Both the position numbers and the translations under genes were made by a program. Shown piece after piece: positions 18,864 to 28,089 of a DNA stretch of 64,000 nucleotides. The DNA comes from Caldicellulosiruptor bescii DSM 6725 (lineage in GTDB: Bacteria; Bacillota; Thermoanaerobacteria; Caldicellulosiruptorales; Caldicellulosiruptoraceae). The stretch spans positions 1,134,501-1,198,500 of the forward strand of contig NC_012034.1 in NCBI RefSeq assembly GCF_000022325.1. Reading direction: 5' to 3'. The notes beneath the pieces are model-generated. The model was given only the letters and a program-made list of their open reading frames with translations. It was not told where the DNA came from and searched no databases. The first letter of the stretch is position 1. Each line of letters opens with the position of its first letter.

Positions 18864-19637
18864 TTATCTAAAAAGACTGAGCGCAATACCGGCTCCTGTT
18901 GCGATGAACACAGCTATTAAAAAAGCTTCAACTCCTCTTGCAACCCCAGATAAAAGATCACCTGCAATAGTATCTCTTATTGCGTTAGTAATTGCAACAC
19001 CTGGTGTCATTATCATTACAGAACCAATAATTATTTTATCTAAGTGAATACCTATATTGAGACTTACTGTGATAATAGCTATCAAAGCAGTGATAGCCCC
19101 TCCAATGATGTATGAAATAAAATAAGAAAAGTTTTTAGAGTTAGTATAGTTTAAAATGGTTTGAGTGACAAAACCTACAAAAAAAGCTGAAATTGCATCT
19201 CTCAGTTTTCCTCCAAACAAAATTGTGGAAAAACAACACACAAGTGCTGCTGCAAATGGTAGCAAATAAGAAGCATATCCTTTTTTATTTTTAATCTTAT
19301 TCAAGATTTCAATTGCTTGATCGTAAGTGAAGTCTTTGATTTGAAAATCGCGGGAAAACTGATTTACAAGTGAGATTTTATTAAGATCGATTGTTCTACT
19401 TTTAATTCTTTTTGAGACAGTAACCAGATTATTATTTTCATCTGAAATTGTTGCGACAATCACTGTAGGTATTACAAAACTTTCGGCAAGCTTTAATTTT
19501 CCTTTTGAGCATATTCTAACCATTGTATCTTCTACTCTGTGCGTTTCAGCACCGTTTGTAAGCATTATCTCACCTGCTAAGAGCGCAATCTCTATAAGTT
19601 GTTTCGAGCTCATCATTTTTTTAAGAATAGCCTCCAT
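18864..19637 (-). CDS. ThrE-like threonine/serine exporter, large N-terminal half
   Basis: 257 residues of the ThrE_1 (DUF1212) family. A soluble N-terminal region contains the family signature EIMLTNGAETHRVEDTM; five hydrophobic segments follow (about 125-255) with VMIMTPGVAITNAIRDTIAGDL. In one-piece ThrE this half precedes the small half, as here. The start codon is uncertain: ATG at 19637 has only a weak AAGAAG upstream, while ATGs at 19616 and 19613 are downstream of a distant GGAGG. Divergent from glyA, whose product makes and consumes serine and glycine, which supports an amino-acid role. Confidence 0.87.
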   Translation of the reverse strand: MEAILKKMMSSKQLIEIALLAGEIMLTNGAETHRVEDTMVRICSKGKLKLAESFVIPTVIVATISDENNNLVTVSKRIKSRTIDLNKISLVNQFSRDFQIKDFTYDQAIEILNKIKNKKGYASYLLPFAAALVCCFSTILFGGKLRDAISAFFVGFVTQTILNYTNSKNFSYFISYIIGGAITALIAIITVSLNIGIHLDKIIIGSVMIMTPGVAITNAIRDTIAGDLLSGVARGVEAFLIAVFIATGAGIALSLFR

Positions 19638-19659
19638 CTTCTTGATTTTTCACAGTAAG

Positions 19660-19688
19660 ATTATATAGTATTTGTGCCAATATGTGAA
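19660..19688 (-). promoter_or_regulatory. Promoter of the ThrE-like exporter operon
   Basis: On the minus strand: TTCACA, 17-bp spacer, TATAAT. The -35 box lies inside the left arm of the palindromic element shared with glyA. Confidence 0.7.
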
Positions 19689-19720
19689 CATTAAACTTTG
19701 TGCACAAATATGTTCATATG
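19681..19720. promoter_or_regulatory. Nested palindrome between divergent exporter and glyA promoters, candidate operator
   Basis: Outer inverted arms TATGTGAACAT and ATGTTCATATG (9 of 11 positions match) enclose a perfect 12-bp palindrome TTTGTGCACAAA (19697-19708). The element fills the gap between the two -35 boxes. No regulator family could be assigned; the GAAC cores recall PurR boxes but spacing does not fit. Confidence 0.5.
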
Positions 19721-19721
19721 G

Positions 19722-19751
19722 TTGACTTTTAAAATTGGGCTAAAATATAAT
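19722..19751 (+). promoter_or_regulatory. Promoter of glyA
   Basis: TTGACT, 18-bp spacer, TATAAT. A second TATAAT at 19774-19779 has no good -35. The transcript would carry a leader of about 80 nt containing a 24-bp dyad at 19783-19806. Confidence 0.7.
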
Positions 19752-19837
19752 ATACACAAAGAAGAAATTGATGTATAATCATAAGGTATGAACGTTCGAA
19801 TACCTTTACAATAAAATATTCGGAAAGGGAGATGAAA

Positions 19838-21085
19838 ATGTATTTTTACAATTTAGTAAAAAATACAGATCCAGAAATAGCTGAGGCAATAAAGAGCGAG
19901 CTTAAAAGACAGCAGAATAAAATTGAGCTTATTGCATCTGAGAACTTTGTTTCAATTGCAGTAATGGCAGCAATGGGTTCACCTTTGACAAATAAATATG
20001 CAGAAGGATATCCAGGAAAGAGATATTATGGTGGATGCGAATATATCGATGTTGTTGAATCTATAGCAATTGAGAGAGCTAAAAAGCTGTTTGGAGCTGA
20101 ACATGCTAATGTCCAGCCGCACTCAGGTGCACAGGCGAACATGGCTGTGTATTTTGCAGTATTAAATCCGGGCGATACTATCCTTGGAATGAATCTTTCG
20201 CATGGTGGACATCTGACTCATGGCAGCCCTGTGAACTTTTCAGGGAAGCTTTACAATATTATTTCATATGGGGTTGACCCTGAAACAGAGACAATAAATT
20301 ATGATGAAGTTTTAAAACTTGCAAAGGAGCACAGACCAAAACTTATCTTGGCAGGCGCATCGGCGTATCCGAGAGTAATAGATTTTAAAAAGTTCAGAGA
20401 GATAGCTGATGAAGTGGGAGCTTATTTGATGGTAGATATGGCTCACATTGCTGGGCTTGTTGCTGCAGGACTTCATCCATCACCTGTTGAATATGCTGAT
20501 TTTGTTACAACCACAACACACAAAACGCTCAGAGGTCCACGCGGTGGTCTTATTCTTTGCAAAGAAAAGTATGCAAAATTAATTGACAAGTCCATTTTCC
20601 CTGGAATACAAGGTGGCCCGCTTGAACATGTAATAGCTGCAAAAGCTGTTGCTCTCAAAGAAGCTATGACAGAAGAGTTCAAAAACTACCAGGTTCAAAT
20701 ATTGAAAAATGCAAAAGCTCTGAGTACAAGACTTATTGAAAGAGGATTCAGACTTGTGAGTGGTGGAACTGATAATCATTTAATGTTAGTAGATTTGAGA
20801 AATAAAGGTATAACAGGAAAAGACGCCGAAAAGATATTGGATGAGCATAATATAACATGTAACAAAAATGCGGTTCCTTTTGATACTCAAAGTCCGATGA
20901 TAACAAGCGGGATAAGACTTGGGACGCCGGCTGTCACAACCAGAGGGTTTAAAGAAGGGGATATGCTTGAGGTTGCAGATATTATCCATGATGCTTTGAC
21001 AAATTCTGATACTAAAGAGAATATTTTAATCAGAGTGAAAGCTCTTTGCGAAAAACATCCTTTGTATAAAGAATTTGATGAATAA
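19838..21085 (+). CDS. glyA: Serine hydroxymethyltransferase
   Basis: PLP enzyme converting serine and THF to glycine and methylene-THF; main source of one-carbon units. The PLP lysine motif [14 protein letters not shown], the substrate-binding [13 protein letters not shown] and the [12 protein letters not shown] stretch are intact. About 415 residues. ATG at 19838 is preferred over the one at 19832 because AAGGGAG ends immediately before the latter and stands 6 bp from the former. Followed 17 bp later by rarA. Confidence 0.97.
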   Translation: MYFYNLVKNTDPEIAEAIKSELKRQQNKIELIASENFVSIAVMAAMGSPLTNKYAEGYPGKRYYGGCEYIDVVESIAIERAKKLFGAEHANVQPHSGAQANMAVYFAVLNPGDTILGMNLSHGGHLTHGSPVNFSGKLYNIISYGVDPETETINYDEVLKLAKEHRPKLILAGASAYPRVIDFKKFREIADEVGAYLMVDMAHIAGLVAAGLHPSPVEYADFVTTTTHKTLRGPRGGLILCKEKYAKLIDKSIFPGIQGGPLEHVIAAKAVALKEAMTEEFKNYQVQILKNAKALSTRLIERGFRLVSGGTDNHLMLVDLRNKGITGKDAEKILDEHNITCNKNAVPFDTQSPMITSGIRLGTPAVTTRGFKEGDMLEVADIIHDALTNSDTKENILIRVKALCEKHPLYKEFDE

Positions 21086-21102
21086 GCTTAAGGTGAATTA
21101 AA

Positions 21103-22428
21103 ATGGACTTTTTCCAATATCTTGGCGAAAAGAGGTTGAAAAAGGAATCACCTCTTGCTTACAAGCTCAGACCCAAACGCCTTGAGGAAATTGTGGGACA
21201 GGAACACATATTAAGCCCGGGCAAACCTCTTTATAACTTAATTAAAAACGATAGACTTACTTCAATAATTCTCTATGGGCCACCTGGGACTGGGAAAACT
21301 ACAATTGCACATGTGATTGCTAACGCTACAGGCAAGACTTTCAAAACCATAAATGCTACAATTGCAGGTGTAAACGATATTAAGAAGATTATAGAAGAAG
21401 CAAAGTTTGAGTTTACTCAAACAGGTAAAAAGACAATTCTCTTTATTGATGAGATACACAGGTTTAACAAACTTCAGCAGGATGCCCTTTTGCCTTCTGT
21501 AGAAGAAGGAGTAATAATCTTGATTGGGGCAACAACCGAAAATCCTTTTTATGAAGTCAATAAAGCGCTTGTGTCAAGGTCCTTGGTATTTGAGCTTTTT
21601 CCACTTAAAGAGGAAGATATATTAAAGATTATTGAAAGAGCAATTTCGGATAAAGAAAATGGGCTTGGAGAGTTGAATATCCAAATAGAAGATGATGCTA
21701 AAAAGCTAATAGCAAAACTCTCAGGTGGAGATGCAAGAGTTGCTTTAAACATCTTAGAAGCTGTTGTGTATTCTTCTACAGCCCAAGACGACGGCAAGAT
21801 TTGTATTTCTCAGGAATCTGTCATAAATCTTTCAAATAGGAAGACAGCATTGTACGATGCTACAGGAGATATGCATTACGATACTATTTCTGCGTTTATA
21901 AAAAGTGTAAGAGGGTCTGAACCGGATGCAGCGCTGTTTTACTTGGCAAAGATGCTTGACAGTGGAGAGGATATAAAGTTTATCGCAAGAAGACTAATAA
22001 TATTGGCAGCAGAAGACATTGGTTTGGCAGATCCGATGGCGCTCACAATTGCAGTTTCTGCAGCAATGGCATGTGAATTTGTAGGAATGCCAGAAGCAAG
22101 AATTATTTTGTCTGAGGCGACAATCTATCTTGCATGTGCTCCAAAAAGCAACTCTGCATATTTGGCAATTGAAAAAGCCTTGGAAGATGCTAAAAATGTG
22201 AGTATAAAAAGTATTCCCATGCATCTTAGAATGGCAACACATGGAGAGGAAAAACTTGGACATGGTATTGGGTATTTGTATCCTCATGATTTTGAAAATC
22301 ACTGGGTTTCTCAGCAATATCTACCTGATGAGCTTGTTGGTAGAAGATACTATTTTCCAACTGAGATGGGAAAAGAAAAGTTTATAGCTGAATATATTAA
22401 AAAGTTGAGAGAACAGCTTGATAGCTAA
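21103..22428 (+). CDS. rarA: Replication-associated recombination protein A (RarA/MgsA AAA+ ATPase)
   Basis: Clamp-loader-like AAA+ ATPase that acts at stalled replication forks. Walker A YGPPGTGKTTIAH, Walker B FIDEIHRFNK, sensor 1 GATTENPF, then the C-terminal tetramerisation domain with the MHLRMATHGEEKLGHGIGYLYPHDF region typical of RarA. 441 residues, full length. Probably cotranscribed with glyA. Confidence 0.95.
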   Translation: MDFFQYLGEKRLKKESPLAYKLRPKRLEEIVGQEHILSPGKPLYNLIKNDRLTSIILYGPPGTGKTTIAHVIANATGKTFKTINATIAGVNDIKKIIEEAKFEFTQTGKKTILFIDEIHRFNKLQQDALLPSVEEGVIILIGATTENPFYEVNKALVSRSLVFELFPLKEEDILKIIERAISDKENGLGELNIQIEDDAKKLIAKLSGGDARVALNILEAVVYSSTAQDDGKICISQESVINLSNRKTALYDATGDMHYDTISAFIKSVRGSEPDAALFYLAKMLDSGEDIKFIARRLIILAAEDIGLADPMALTIAVSAAMACEFVGMPEARIILSEATIYLACAPKSNSAYLAIEKALEDAKNVSIKSIPMHLRMATHGEEKLGHGIGYLYPHDFENHWVSQQYLPDELVGRRYYFPTEMGKEKFIAEYIKKLREQLDS

Positions 22429-22479
22429 AAAGTCAAAAATTTGCATGCATAAAAAGAGCGTGAGAGGAGAAAATAAAAA

Positions 22480-23703
22480 ATGGATGTAAAAACGCTTGCA
22501 CTGCAACTTCATAGGCAACACAGAGGAAAGATTGCCCTCAAAAGCAAAGTTAGCGTAGATAATCAGCACGACCTTAGTATATACTATACACCCGGTGTTG
22601 CAGAACCTTGCAGAGAGATTGTAAAGAATAAGTTTCTTGTGTATGAGTATACATCTAAATCCAACTGGGTTGCAGTGGTAACAAATGGTACAGCTGTCTT
22701 GGGTTTGGGAGACATTGGTGTGCATGCCTCTTTGCCTGTTATGGAAGGCAAGGCAATTTTGTTTAAACAGTTTGGTGGTGTTGATGCATTCCCCATTTGT
22801 ATAGACTCAAAAGATGTTGAAGAGATTGTAAAGACAGTAAAGCTTATTGAAACATCTTTTGGTGGAATAAATTTAGAAGATATAGCTGCACCAGCATGTT
22901 TTGAGATTGAACAAAAGCTAATTGAAAGTCTTGATATTCCTGTGTTTCATGACGATCAGCATGGAACTGCTGTGGTAGCACTGGCGGCTTTGATAAATTC
23001 TCTCAAAATTGTAAGGAAAAGAATATCAGATGTAAAAATAGTCATAAACGGTGCTGGTGCTGCTGGAATTGCAACTGCTAAGCTTTTATTAAAGTATGGA
23101 GCAAGAAATATTGTTATTTGTGATAAATGTGGTGCCATATATGAAGGAAGAGAAAAAGATATGAATAAGTATAAAGAAGAAATAGCAAGAATTACCAATA
23201 AAGAAGGAATAAAAGGTTCGCTACACAGAGCAATTGAAGGTGCTGATGTATTTATTGGTCTTTCTGTTGCAAATGTCCTGAATGAAGATGATATTAAAAA
23301 GATGTCGAATGACGCAATTGTGATGGCAATGGCAAATCCGATACCAGAGATTATGCCAGATATTGCAAAAAAGGCAGGAGCAAGGATTGTTTGCACAGGA
23401 AGGTCTGATTTTAATAACCAAGTCAATAACGTATTGGCATTTCCAGGTATTTTTAGAGGAGCACTTGATGTTATGGCAACAAGGATAACAGATGAGATGA
23501 AGATAGCAGCTGCTGAGGCTATAGCTAAGGTTGCAGAGGAGGAACTTTCAGAAGATTATGTAATTCCGAAGCCTTTTGACAAGAAAGTAGCCTTTGAGGT
23601 GGCTTTAGCAGTTGCAAAAAAGGCAGTGGAACAAAAGGTAGCGCGGCTGGATCTGAATGATGAAGAGCTCAGAACAAGGATTTTGTCTATGTTAAATATA
23701 TAA
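22480..23703 (+). CDS. NAD(P)-dependent malic enzyme
   Basis: Oxidative decarboxylation of malate to pyruvate, or the reverse. 407 residues of the short bacterial type: N-terminal malic domain with YYTPGVAEPC, the catalytic lysine region GKAILFKQFGGVDAFPICID and the metal-binding NLEDIAAPACFEIE / FHDDQHGTAVV, then the Rossmann domain with INGAGAAGIA. The residue after the second glycine-rich strand (ICDKCGA) is Asp, which favours NAD over NADP, but this is not decisive. GAGAGGAGA precedes the ATG. A strong terminator follows. Confidence 0.93.
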   Translation: MDVKTLALQLHRQHRGKIALKSKVSVDNQHDLSIYYTPGVAEPCREIVKNKFLVYEYTSKSNWVAVVTNGTAVLGLGDIGVHASLPVMEGKAILFKQFGGVDAFPICIDSKDVEEIVKTVKLIETSFGGINLEDIAAPACFEIEQKLIESLDIPVFHDDQHGTAVVALAALINSLKIVRKRISDVKIVINGAGAAGIATAKLLLKYGARNIVICDKCGAIYEGREKDMNKYKEEIARITNKEGIKGSLHRAIEGADVFIGLSVANVLNEDDIKKMSNDAIVMAMANPIPEIMPDIAKKAGARIVCTGRSDFNNQVNNVLAFPGIFRGALDVMATRITDEMKIAAAEAIAKVAEEELSEDYVIPKPFDKKVAFEVALAVAKKAVEQKVARLDLNDEELRTRILSMLNI

Positions 23704-23715
23704 AAGAGTCAAGAG

Positions 23716-23755
23716 CAGAGTTAGGTGAAGTTTTGATGCCTAACTCTGATTTTTT
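23716..23755 (+). terminator. Intrinsic terminator after the malic enzyme gene
   Basis: 10-bp perfect stem CAGAGTTAGG / CCTAACTCTG, 13-nt loop, tail ATTTTTTATT. Confidence 0.88.
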
Positions 23756-23814
23756 ATTATCTCTAATCTTATCATTATAAATAAAACATTATCTTAAACT
23801 CAACAATGTTACTA

Positions 23815-23843
23815 TTGACAAAGTAATATTAGACTTTTAAAAT
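23815..23843 (+). promoter_or_regulatory. Promoter of rho
   Basis: Consensus TTGACA, 17-bp spacer, TAAAAT. Predicted transcription start near 23850, giving a leader of about 100 nt. Confidence 0.8.
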
Positions 23844-23869
23844 AAAAGATGTCAGATTAAGCGTCATCT

Positions 23870-23917
23870 CTTGCAATTAACTTCCCCAGACAGAAGTTAA
23901 TAGAATATAAGTGCAAG
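23870..23917 (+). promoter_or_regulatory. Structured 5' leader of rho
   Basis: A two-tier stem: outer CTTGCA / TGCAAG directly enclosing, on the left, a 9-bp perfect inner hairpin ATTAACTTC / GAAGTTAAT with an 8-nt loop; ten nucleotides are unpaired on the right. It ends about 20 nt before the AGGAGGG ribosome site. Rho autoregulates in several bacteria; that this fold is the sensor is a guess. Confidence 0.5.
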
Positions 23918-23950
23918 AAATGAGAAGTAAGTAGACAAGGAGGGAAAAGA

Positions 23951-25621
23951 GTGCCTGGGTCACTTGATGAGTTTTTAAAAGGAAAGTCTATTATTGAACT
24001 TAGAGAAATAGCAAAAAGTCTGGGTATTCAGAAATATTCTTTGCTCAAAAAAGGTGAATTGATGGAAGCTATTAGAAATTTTCTGGGAAGTTCAAAAGAA
24101 GATGCCACAGTTCTTGAGGGCATAGGCAAAAAAGAAAAAGGAAGAAGAGGAAGAAAAAAGAAATCAGAAATTGCAGAAGTTCAGCAGACTTTTGAATTAA
24201 AGAGCGAGGAGCTACAATCAAAGGTTGGAGAGACCAATGAGAAGGAAGAGGAAAGACCAAGTGAAATGGAAAATAAAGAAGAAGATAACATAAAAGAACA
24301 GACTTTGTCTGAGGATATACAAAAAGAAGAAGAAAAAACTGAAATGCCAACAGATGTTAGTTTAAATGAGGAGAAAAAAGAGGAGAGTAAAGTCATAGAG
24401 TTAAAACCTAAAAAAGAAGAAAAAAGAGAGGATAAAATGCAGATAGAAATTCCGCCAGAATTAAAAGAACTTGAAGGTAAAGTGGAGATAGGCGGCATAG
24501 GCGAAGGAGTTTTGGAGATAATTTATGAGCCTGGTGGCGGTGGCGGTTACGGATTTTTGCGCGACGATTCGTTCGTTCCTGGCCCAAACGACATATATGT
24601 TTCGCCATCTCAAATCAGAAAATTCAATCTCAAAACCGGAGATAAAATTAGAGGTCCCATTAGGCTTCCGAAAGAAAATGAGAAGTTTGCAGGGCTTTTG
24701 TATGTTCAGAGCGTCAACGATATGAAACCAGAAGAAGTTGCAAAACGCACTCCTTTTGAAGACCTTACCCCTATTTTCCCAAACAAAAGAATAATTTTGG
24801 AAAATAAAAATGAGCCTAAGGATTTAGCAGTTAGACTCATAGACCTTATTGCGCCAATTGGAAGAGGACAGAGAGGATTAATTGTAGCACCACCAAAAGC
24901 AGGTAAAACTACGCTATTAAAGAAAATAGCAAATAGTATTCTGACAAACTATGATGATTTGCATTTGATTGTACTGCTCATTGATGAAAGACCCGAAGAG
25001 GTCACTGACATGCAAGATTCAATAAAAGCAGAGATACATTACTCTACATTTGATGAAACTCCTGAACACCACATAAAAGTTGCTGAAATGGTTTTAGAGA
25101 GGGCTATGAGACTTGTTGAGTGTAAAAAAGATGTTGTCATTTTGTTAGATAGCTTGACAAGGCTTGCACGTGCTTATAACTTAGTTGAACCACCTTCTGG
25201 CAGAACACTTTCTGGCGGTCTTGACCCGAACGCTCTTCATAAACCTAAAAAGTTTTTTGGTGCTGCAAGAAACCTTAAAGAAGGTGGTAGTCTTACTATC
25301 CTTGCAACAGCGTTGATTGAAACAGGGTCACGAATGGATGATGTCATATTTGAAGAGTTCAAGGGTACTGGCAACATGGAGTTGCACCTTGACAGAAAAC
25401 TTTCTGAAAAACGAATATTCCCGGCTATTGATATAAACAAGTCAGGGACGCGAAGAGAGGAACTTTTGCTGTCTGAAGAGGAAAAAGCAGCTGTTGATGC
25501 TATCAGAAGAGCACTTTCTAACTTTGGAACAGCTGAAACTACAGAGAGAATTATAAGTATGCTTTCCCAAACAAAGTCAAATGAAGAATTCATAAGAAAG
25601 ATATTACAAAATTTAAGATAA
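23951..25621 (+). CDS. rho: Transcription termination factor Rho with charged N-terminal insertion
   Basis: Hexameric RNA helicase that ends transcription. Order: Rho_N SAP-like domain (about 1-45, [20 protein letters not shown]), a Lys/Glu-rich insertion of roughly 120 residues, the cold-shock RNA-binding domain (about 188-250, [16 protein letters not shown]), then the RecA-like motor with P-loop [13 protein letters not shown], Walker [17 protein letters not shown] and the Q/R-loop region. GTG start with AGGAGGG 6 bp upstream. Insertions between Rho_N and the cold-shock domain occur in several phyla; here the stretch is low-complexity and probably disordered. Normal at 556 residues given the insertion. 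Confidence 0.96.
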   Translation: MPGSLDEFLKGKSIIELREIAKSLGIQKYSLLKKGELMEAIRNFLGSSKEDATVLEGIGKKEKGRRGRKKKSEIAEVQQTFELKSEELQSKVGETNEKEEERPSEMENKEEDNIKEQTLSEDIQKEEEKTEMPTDVSLNEEKKEESKVIELKPKKEEKREDKMQIEIPPELKELEGKVEIGGIGEGVLEIIYEPGGGGGYGFLRDDSFVPGPNDIYVSPSQIRKFNLKTGDKIRGPIRLPKENEKFAGLLYVQSVNDMKPEEVAKRTPFEDLTPIFPNKRIILENKNEPKDLAVRLIDLIAPIGRGQRGLIVAPPKAGKTTLLKKIANSILTNYDDLHLIVLLIDERPEEVTDMQDSIKAEIHYSTFDETPEHHIKVAEMVLERAMRLVECKKDVVILLDSLTRLARAYNLVEPPSGRTLSGGLDPNALHKPKKFFGAARNLKEGGSLTILATALIETGSRMDDVIFEEFKGTGNMELHLDRKLSEKRIFPAIDINKSGTRREELLLSEEEKAAVDAIRRALSNFGTAETTERIISMLSQTKSNEEFIRKILQNLR

Positions 25622-25681
25622 AAATAGAAAGTAATTTTAAAAAAAATTGAGATTTGAACAAATCCAATTGATATTTTGGAG

Positions 25682-25730
25682 AAAGTAGCTGCTATTTTGA
25701 GCAAAATAGCAGCTACTTTTTTATTTCTGA
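25682..25730 (+). terminator. Very strong intrinsic terminator after rho
   Basis: 17-bp perfect stem (25682-25698 with 25703-25719), 4-nt loop GAGC, tail TTTTTTATTT. A longer reading of the downstream amidase frame would be translated through this hairpin. Confidence 0.92.
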
Positions 25731-25795
25731 GCATTTTTTTAAATTTCACAAACATAATGAATTTAGAATACACTGATTTTGAGGAGGTGAAAAGG

Positions 25796-26368
25796 ATGAG
25801 AGTGTGTATAGACCCGGGACATGGCGGGAAAGACCCTGGAGCAATAGGAAAGAACAACACTAGAGAAAAAGATATAACACTTGCAATTGCTAAAAAATTA
25901 AAATTCATATTGGAAGATGGTACAAATGCCAAAGTGATTTTGACAAGAGAATCTGATATTTTGCCGTGGGGAGAAAAAAGTGTAAAAGAAGACTTAAAAG
26001 CAAGGTGTGATATAGCAAACAAGAATTTGGTAGACATTTTTGTCAGCATTCATTGCAACAGCAGTAAAAATGAGTTTGCAAGGGGTGTAGAGACTTTTTA
26101 TTACAAAACAAGCCAGAAAGGATTTTTGCTGGCCGTTGAGGTACAAAAAAGCATAATTGAGTCAATAAAGACCATAAATCGCGGAGTTAAATTTGCAGAC
26201 TTTTTTGTGTTGAGAGCTACCAAAATGCCTGCAATCTTAATAGAGTGCGGTTTTTTGAGCAATCCTGAAGAAGAAAAGATGCTAAATAATCAAAATTACC
26301 AGACTCAAATTGGTTTGGCAATTGCAAAGGGAATTGTGAATTATCAAAAAAATATTGATAAAGCATAA
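25796..26368 (+). CDS. N-acetylmuramoyl-L-alanine amidase, amidase_3 domain only
   Basis: Zinc amidase that cuts the bond between MurNAc and the stem peptide. About 190 residues form a lone amidase_3 domain: first zinc His and Gly loop [15 protein letters not shown], catalytic/zinc region SIHCNSS and the terminal glutamate in [14 protein letters not shown]. The ATG at 25796 follows a near-perfect GAGGAGGTG. The open frame continues to 25676 and would add a hydrophobic N-terminus, but that part is the rho terminator, so the extension is probably not made. Without it no export signal exists, which is odd for a wall enzyme; CwlD-like sporulation amidases do carry one. Confidence 0.85.
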   Translation: MRVCIDPGHGGKDPGAIGKNNTREKDITLAIAKKLKFILEDGTNAKVILTRESDILPWGEKSVKEDLKARCDIANKNLVDIFVSIHCNSSKNEFARGVETFYYKTSQKGFLLAVEVQKSIIESIKTINRGVKFADFFVLRATKMPAILIECGFLSNPEEEKMLNNQNYQTQIGLAIAKGIVNYQKNIDKA

Positions 26369-26396
26369 AAAATGCTGTATTCTTATACTTAAAAAT

Positions 26397-26428
26397 AGAG
26401 CCAAGAATAAGTTGGCTCTTTTTGTTTT
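26397..26428 (+). terminator. Intrinsic terminator after the amidase gene
   Basis: 8-bp perfect stem AGAGCCAA / TTGGCTCT, 7-nt loop, tail TTTTGTTTT. Confidence 0.85.
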
Positions 26429-26461
26429 ACAACATAAGTAGTTGGAAAGGAATGAATTTTT

Positions 26462-27316
26462 TTGAACATAAAAGAGTATACTGATTTTCTTCGCATAAAT
26501 GGAGTAGAGATTAATTTTGACGCAACATTTTTTAGCGGGCAGTGTTTTAGATGGAAAAAGGTAGAATATGGATACATAGGGGTTGTAAACAGAAAAATAG
26601 TTTTAGTATATCCGCAGGATAACAATACATTTGATATATACAACTGTTCACCTGACGAGTTTAAAAAATTTTTTTACTGGTATTTTGACTTGGACAAAGA
26701 CTATGATTTGATTTTGAAAGAGCTTTCTGAGCATGATGAGATTTTGAAAAAAGCAGTTGAGAAGTACAGAGGGATGAGACTTTTAAATCAAGAGCCTTTT
26801 GAATGTATGATTTCTTTTATTATATCTCAGAATAACAACATAAAGAGAATTCAAATTCTGGTGGAAAGACTTTGCCAGGCTTATGGGGAAAAAATAGAAT
26901 ACAGAGGATTTTCTTCTTGGACATTTCCAGAAATTGAGGATTTAAAAAAGGTCTCAATAGAAGATTTAAAACGCTTAGGGTTAGGTTATAGAGCGGAGTA
27001 TATCAAAGATGCAATTGCTAAATTAGATGAAGGTAAAATAGACTTTGAAAGTCTTGAGTCTTTGAGTTCTGATGAAGCAAGGAAGATTTTAAAAACGGTA
27101 AAAGGAATAGGAGACAAGGTTGCTAATTGTATATTGCTTTACTCACTGCAAAAGTATGATGTGTTCCCTGTGGATGTGTGGGTGAAGCGTGCCTTGAGAG
27201 AATATTATGGAATTGAAAATACAAAACAGCTGAGGCAGTTTATAAAGTCGTTTGGAGAACTTGCCGGGTATGCGCAACTTTTTTTATTTCACTACATTAG
27301 AAACAACAATAAATAA
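26462..27316 (+). CDS. 8-oxoguanine DNA glycosylase/AP lyase, OGG1 type
   Basis: Base-excision repair enzyme removing oxidised guanine. 284 residues: N-terminal OGG domain (about 1-105; FFSGQCFRW) and HhH-GPD domain with QNNNIKRIQ, the hairpin TVKGIGDKVANCILL holding the catalytic Lys219, and the catalytic Asp238 in FPVDVWV. The 19-residue Lys-to-Asp spacing equals that of human OGG1 (Lys249/Asp268). TTG start with GGAAAGGA 10 bp upstream; the nearby ATG is out of frame. AlkA-type enzymes lack the lysine, so OGG activity is preferred. Confidence 0.9.
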   Translation: MNIKEYTDFLRINGVEINFDATFFSGQCFRWKKVEYGYIGVVNRKIVLVYPQDNNTFDIYNCSPDEFKKFFYWYFDLDKDYDLILKELSEHDEILKKAVEKYRGMRLLNQEPFECMISFIISQNNNIKRIQILVERLCQAYGEKIEYRGFSSWTFPEIEDLKKVSIEDLKRLGLGYRAEYIKDAIAKLDEGKIDFESLESLSSDEARKILKTVKGIGDKVANCILLYSLQKYDVFPVDVWVKRALREYYGIENTKQLRQFIKSFGELAGYAQLFLFHYIRNNNK

Positions 27317-27346
27317 ACTCAAGTGAACAAATGGAGGTAAATTGCT

Positions 27347-28051
27347 GTGACGCTTTACAAACTGATTATTTTGAGCATAGCTCCATCTTTGTTCATAGCT
27401 CTTTATATCTATTTTAGGGACAAATTCGAAAAAGAACCTCTTCATCTTCTTTTAAAGACCTTTATATTGGGGATACTTATTAGCTCTATTGTGGTGCCAA
27501 TTGAATATTTTTTAATGGCATATGGAAGTATTTCTGCTTCAAGCAGACTCTCATTTATTGCATTTGAAGCATTTATTGTTGCAGGTCTTACAGAAGAGTA
27601 TTTCAAAAGGCTTGTTGTGCTAAGAGTGGCTTTTGACACTCCTCATTTTAACCAACCATTTGATGGGATTGTTTACTGTGTATTCTCTGCAGTTGGATTT
27701 GCTGCAATTGAGAATGTAGGATATGTTTATCAAGCTTTTCAAGCCTCGTATGACGCTGCAATTTCAGTTCTTGTTCTAAGAGGTGTGATGGCAGTACCTG
27801 CACATGCTATGTTTGGAATTGTAATGGGATATTATTTGGGCTTTGCAAAATTTGCGCCCGAGAGTAGAAGTTATTGGTATTTCAAAGCTTCTTTAATTAT
27901 CCCTATGCTTTTGCATGGGTTTTATGATTTTGTGCTCATGTTGAATGTCTATGGAGCGCTTGCCATTGTTGGTATTTATGAGATTATATTGTTTGCTTAT
28001 TGCCTAAGATTAATTAAAAGAAGTCAAGAAATTTCAAGGTTATACTTTTAA
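27347..28051 (+). CDS. PrsW-family intramembrane metalloprotease
   Basis: 234-residue polytopic membrane protein (about eight hydrophobic segments). It carries the PrsW/glutamic-type signature: EEYFKR near residue 83, a second motif around PAHAMFG near 150 and HGFYDF near 198, which together form the predicted metal site. B. subtilis PrsW performs site-1 cleavage of the anti-sigma factor RsiW; no sigma/anti-sigma pair is nearby, so the substrate is unknown. GTG start after GGAGG. Confidence 0.88.
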   Translation: MTLYKLIILSIAPSLFIALYIYFRDKFEKEPLHLLLKTFILGILISSIVVPIEYFLMAYGSISASSRLSFIAFEAFIVAGLTEEYFKRLVVLRVAFDTPHFNQPFDGIVYCVFSAVGFAAIENVGYVYQAFQASYDAAISVLVLRGVMAVPAHAMFGIVMGYYLGFAKFAPESRSYWYFKASLIIPMLLHGFYDFVLMLNVYGALAIVGIYEIILFAYCLRLIKRSQEISRLYF

Positions 28052-28089
28052 ACTTGTTAGGAATTTTATTTAAGGAGATGAGATAAAAA

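Noticed and set aside
19681-19720. PurR boxes at glyA
   Set aside because: The left arm fits the B. subtilis PurBox at 11 of 13 positions, but the right arm fits at only 8 and the gap is 23 rather than 16-17 bp.
25676-25795. N-terminal extension of the small amidase
   Set aside because: It is the rho terminator stem and tail; a strong Shine-Dalgarno marks the ATG at 25796. Kept as a finding because of the hydrophobic reading.
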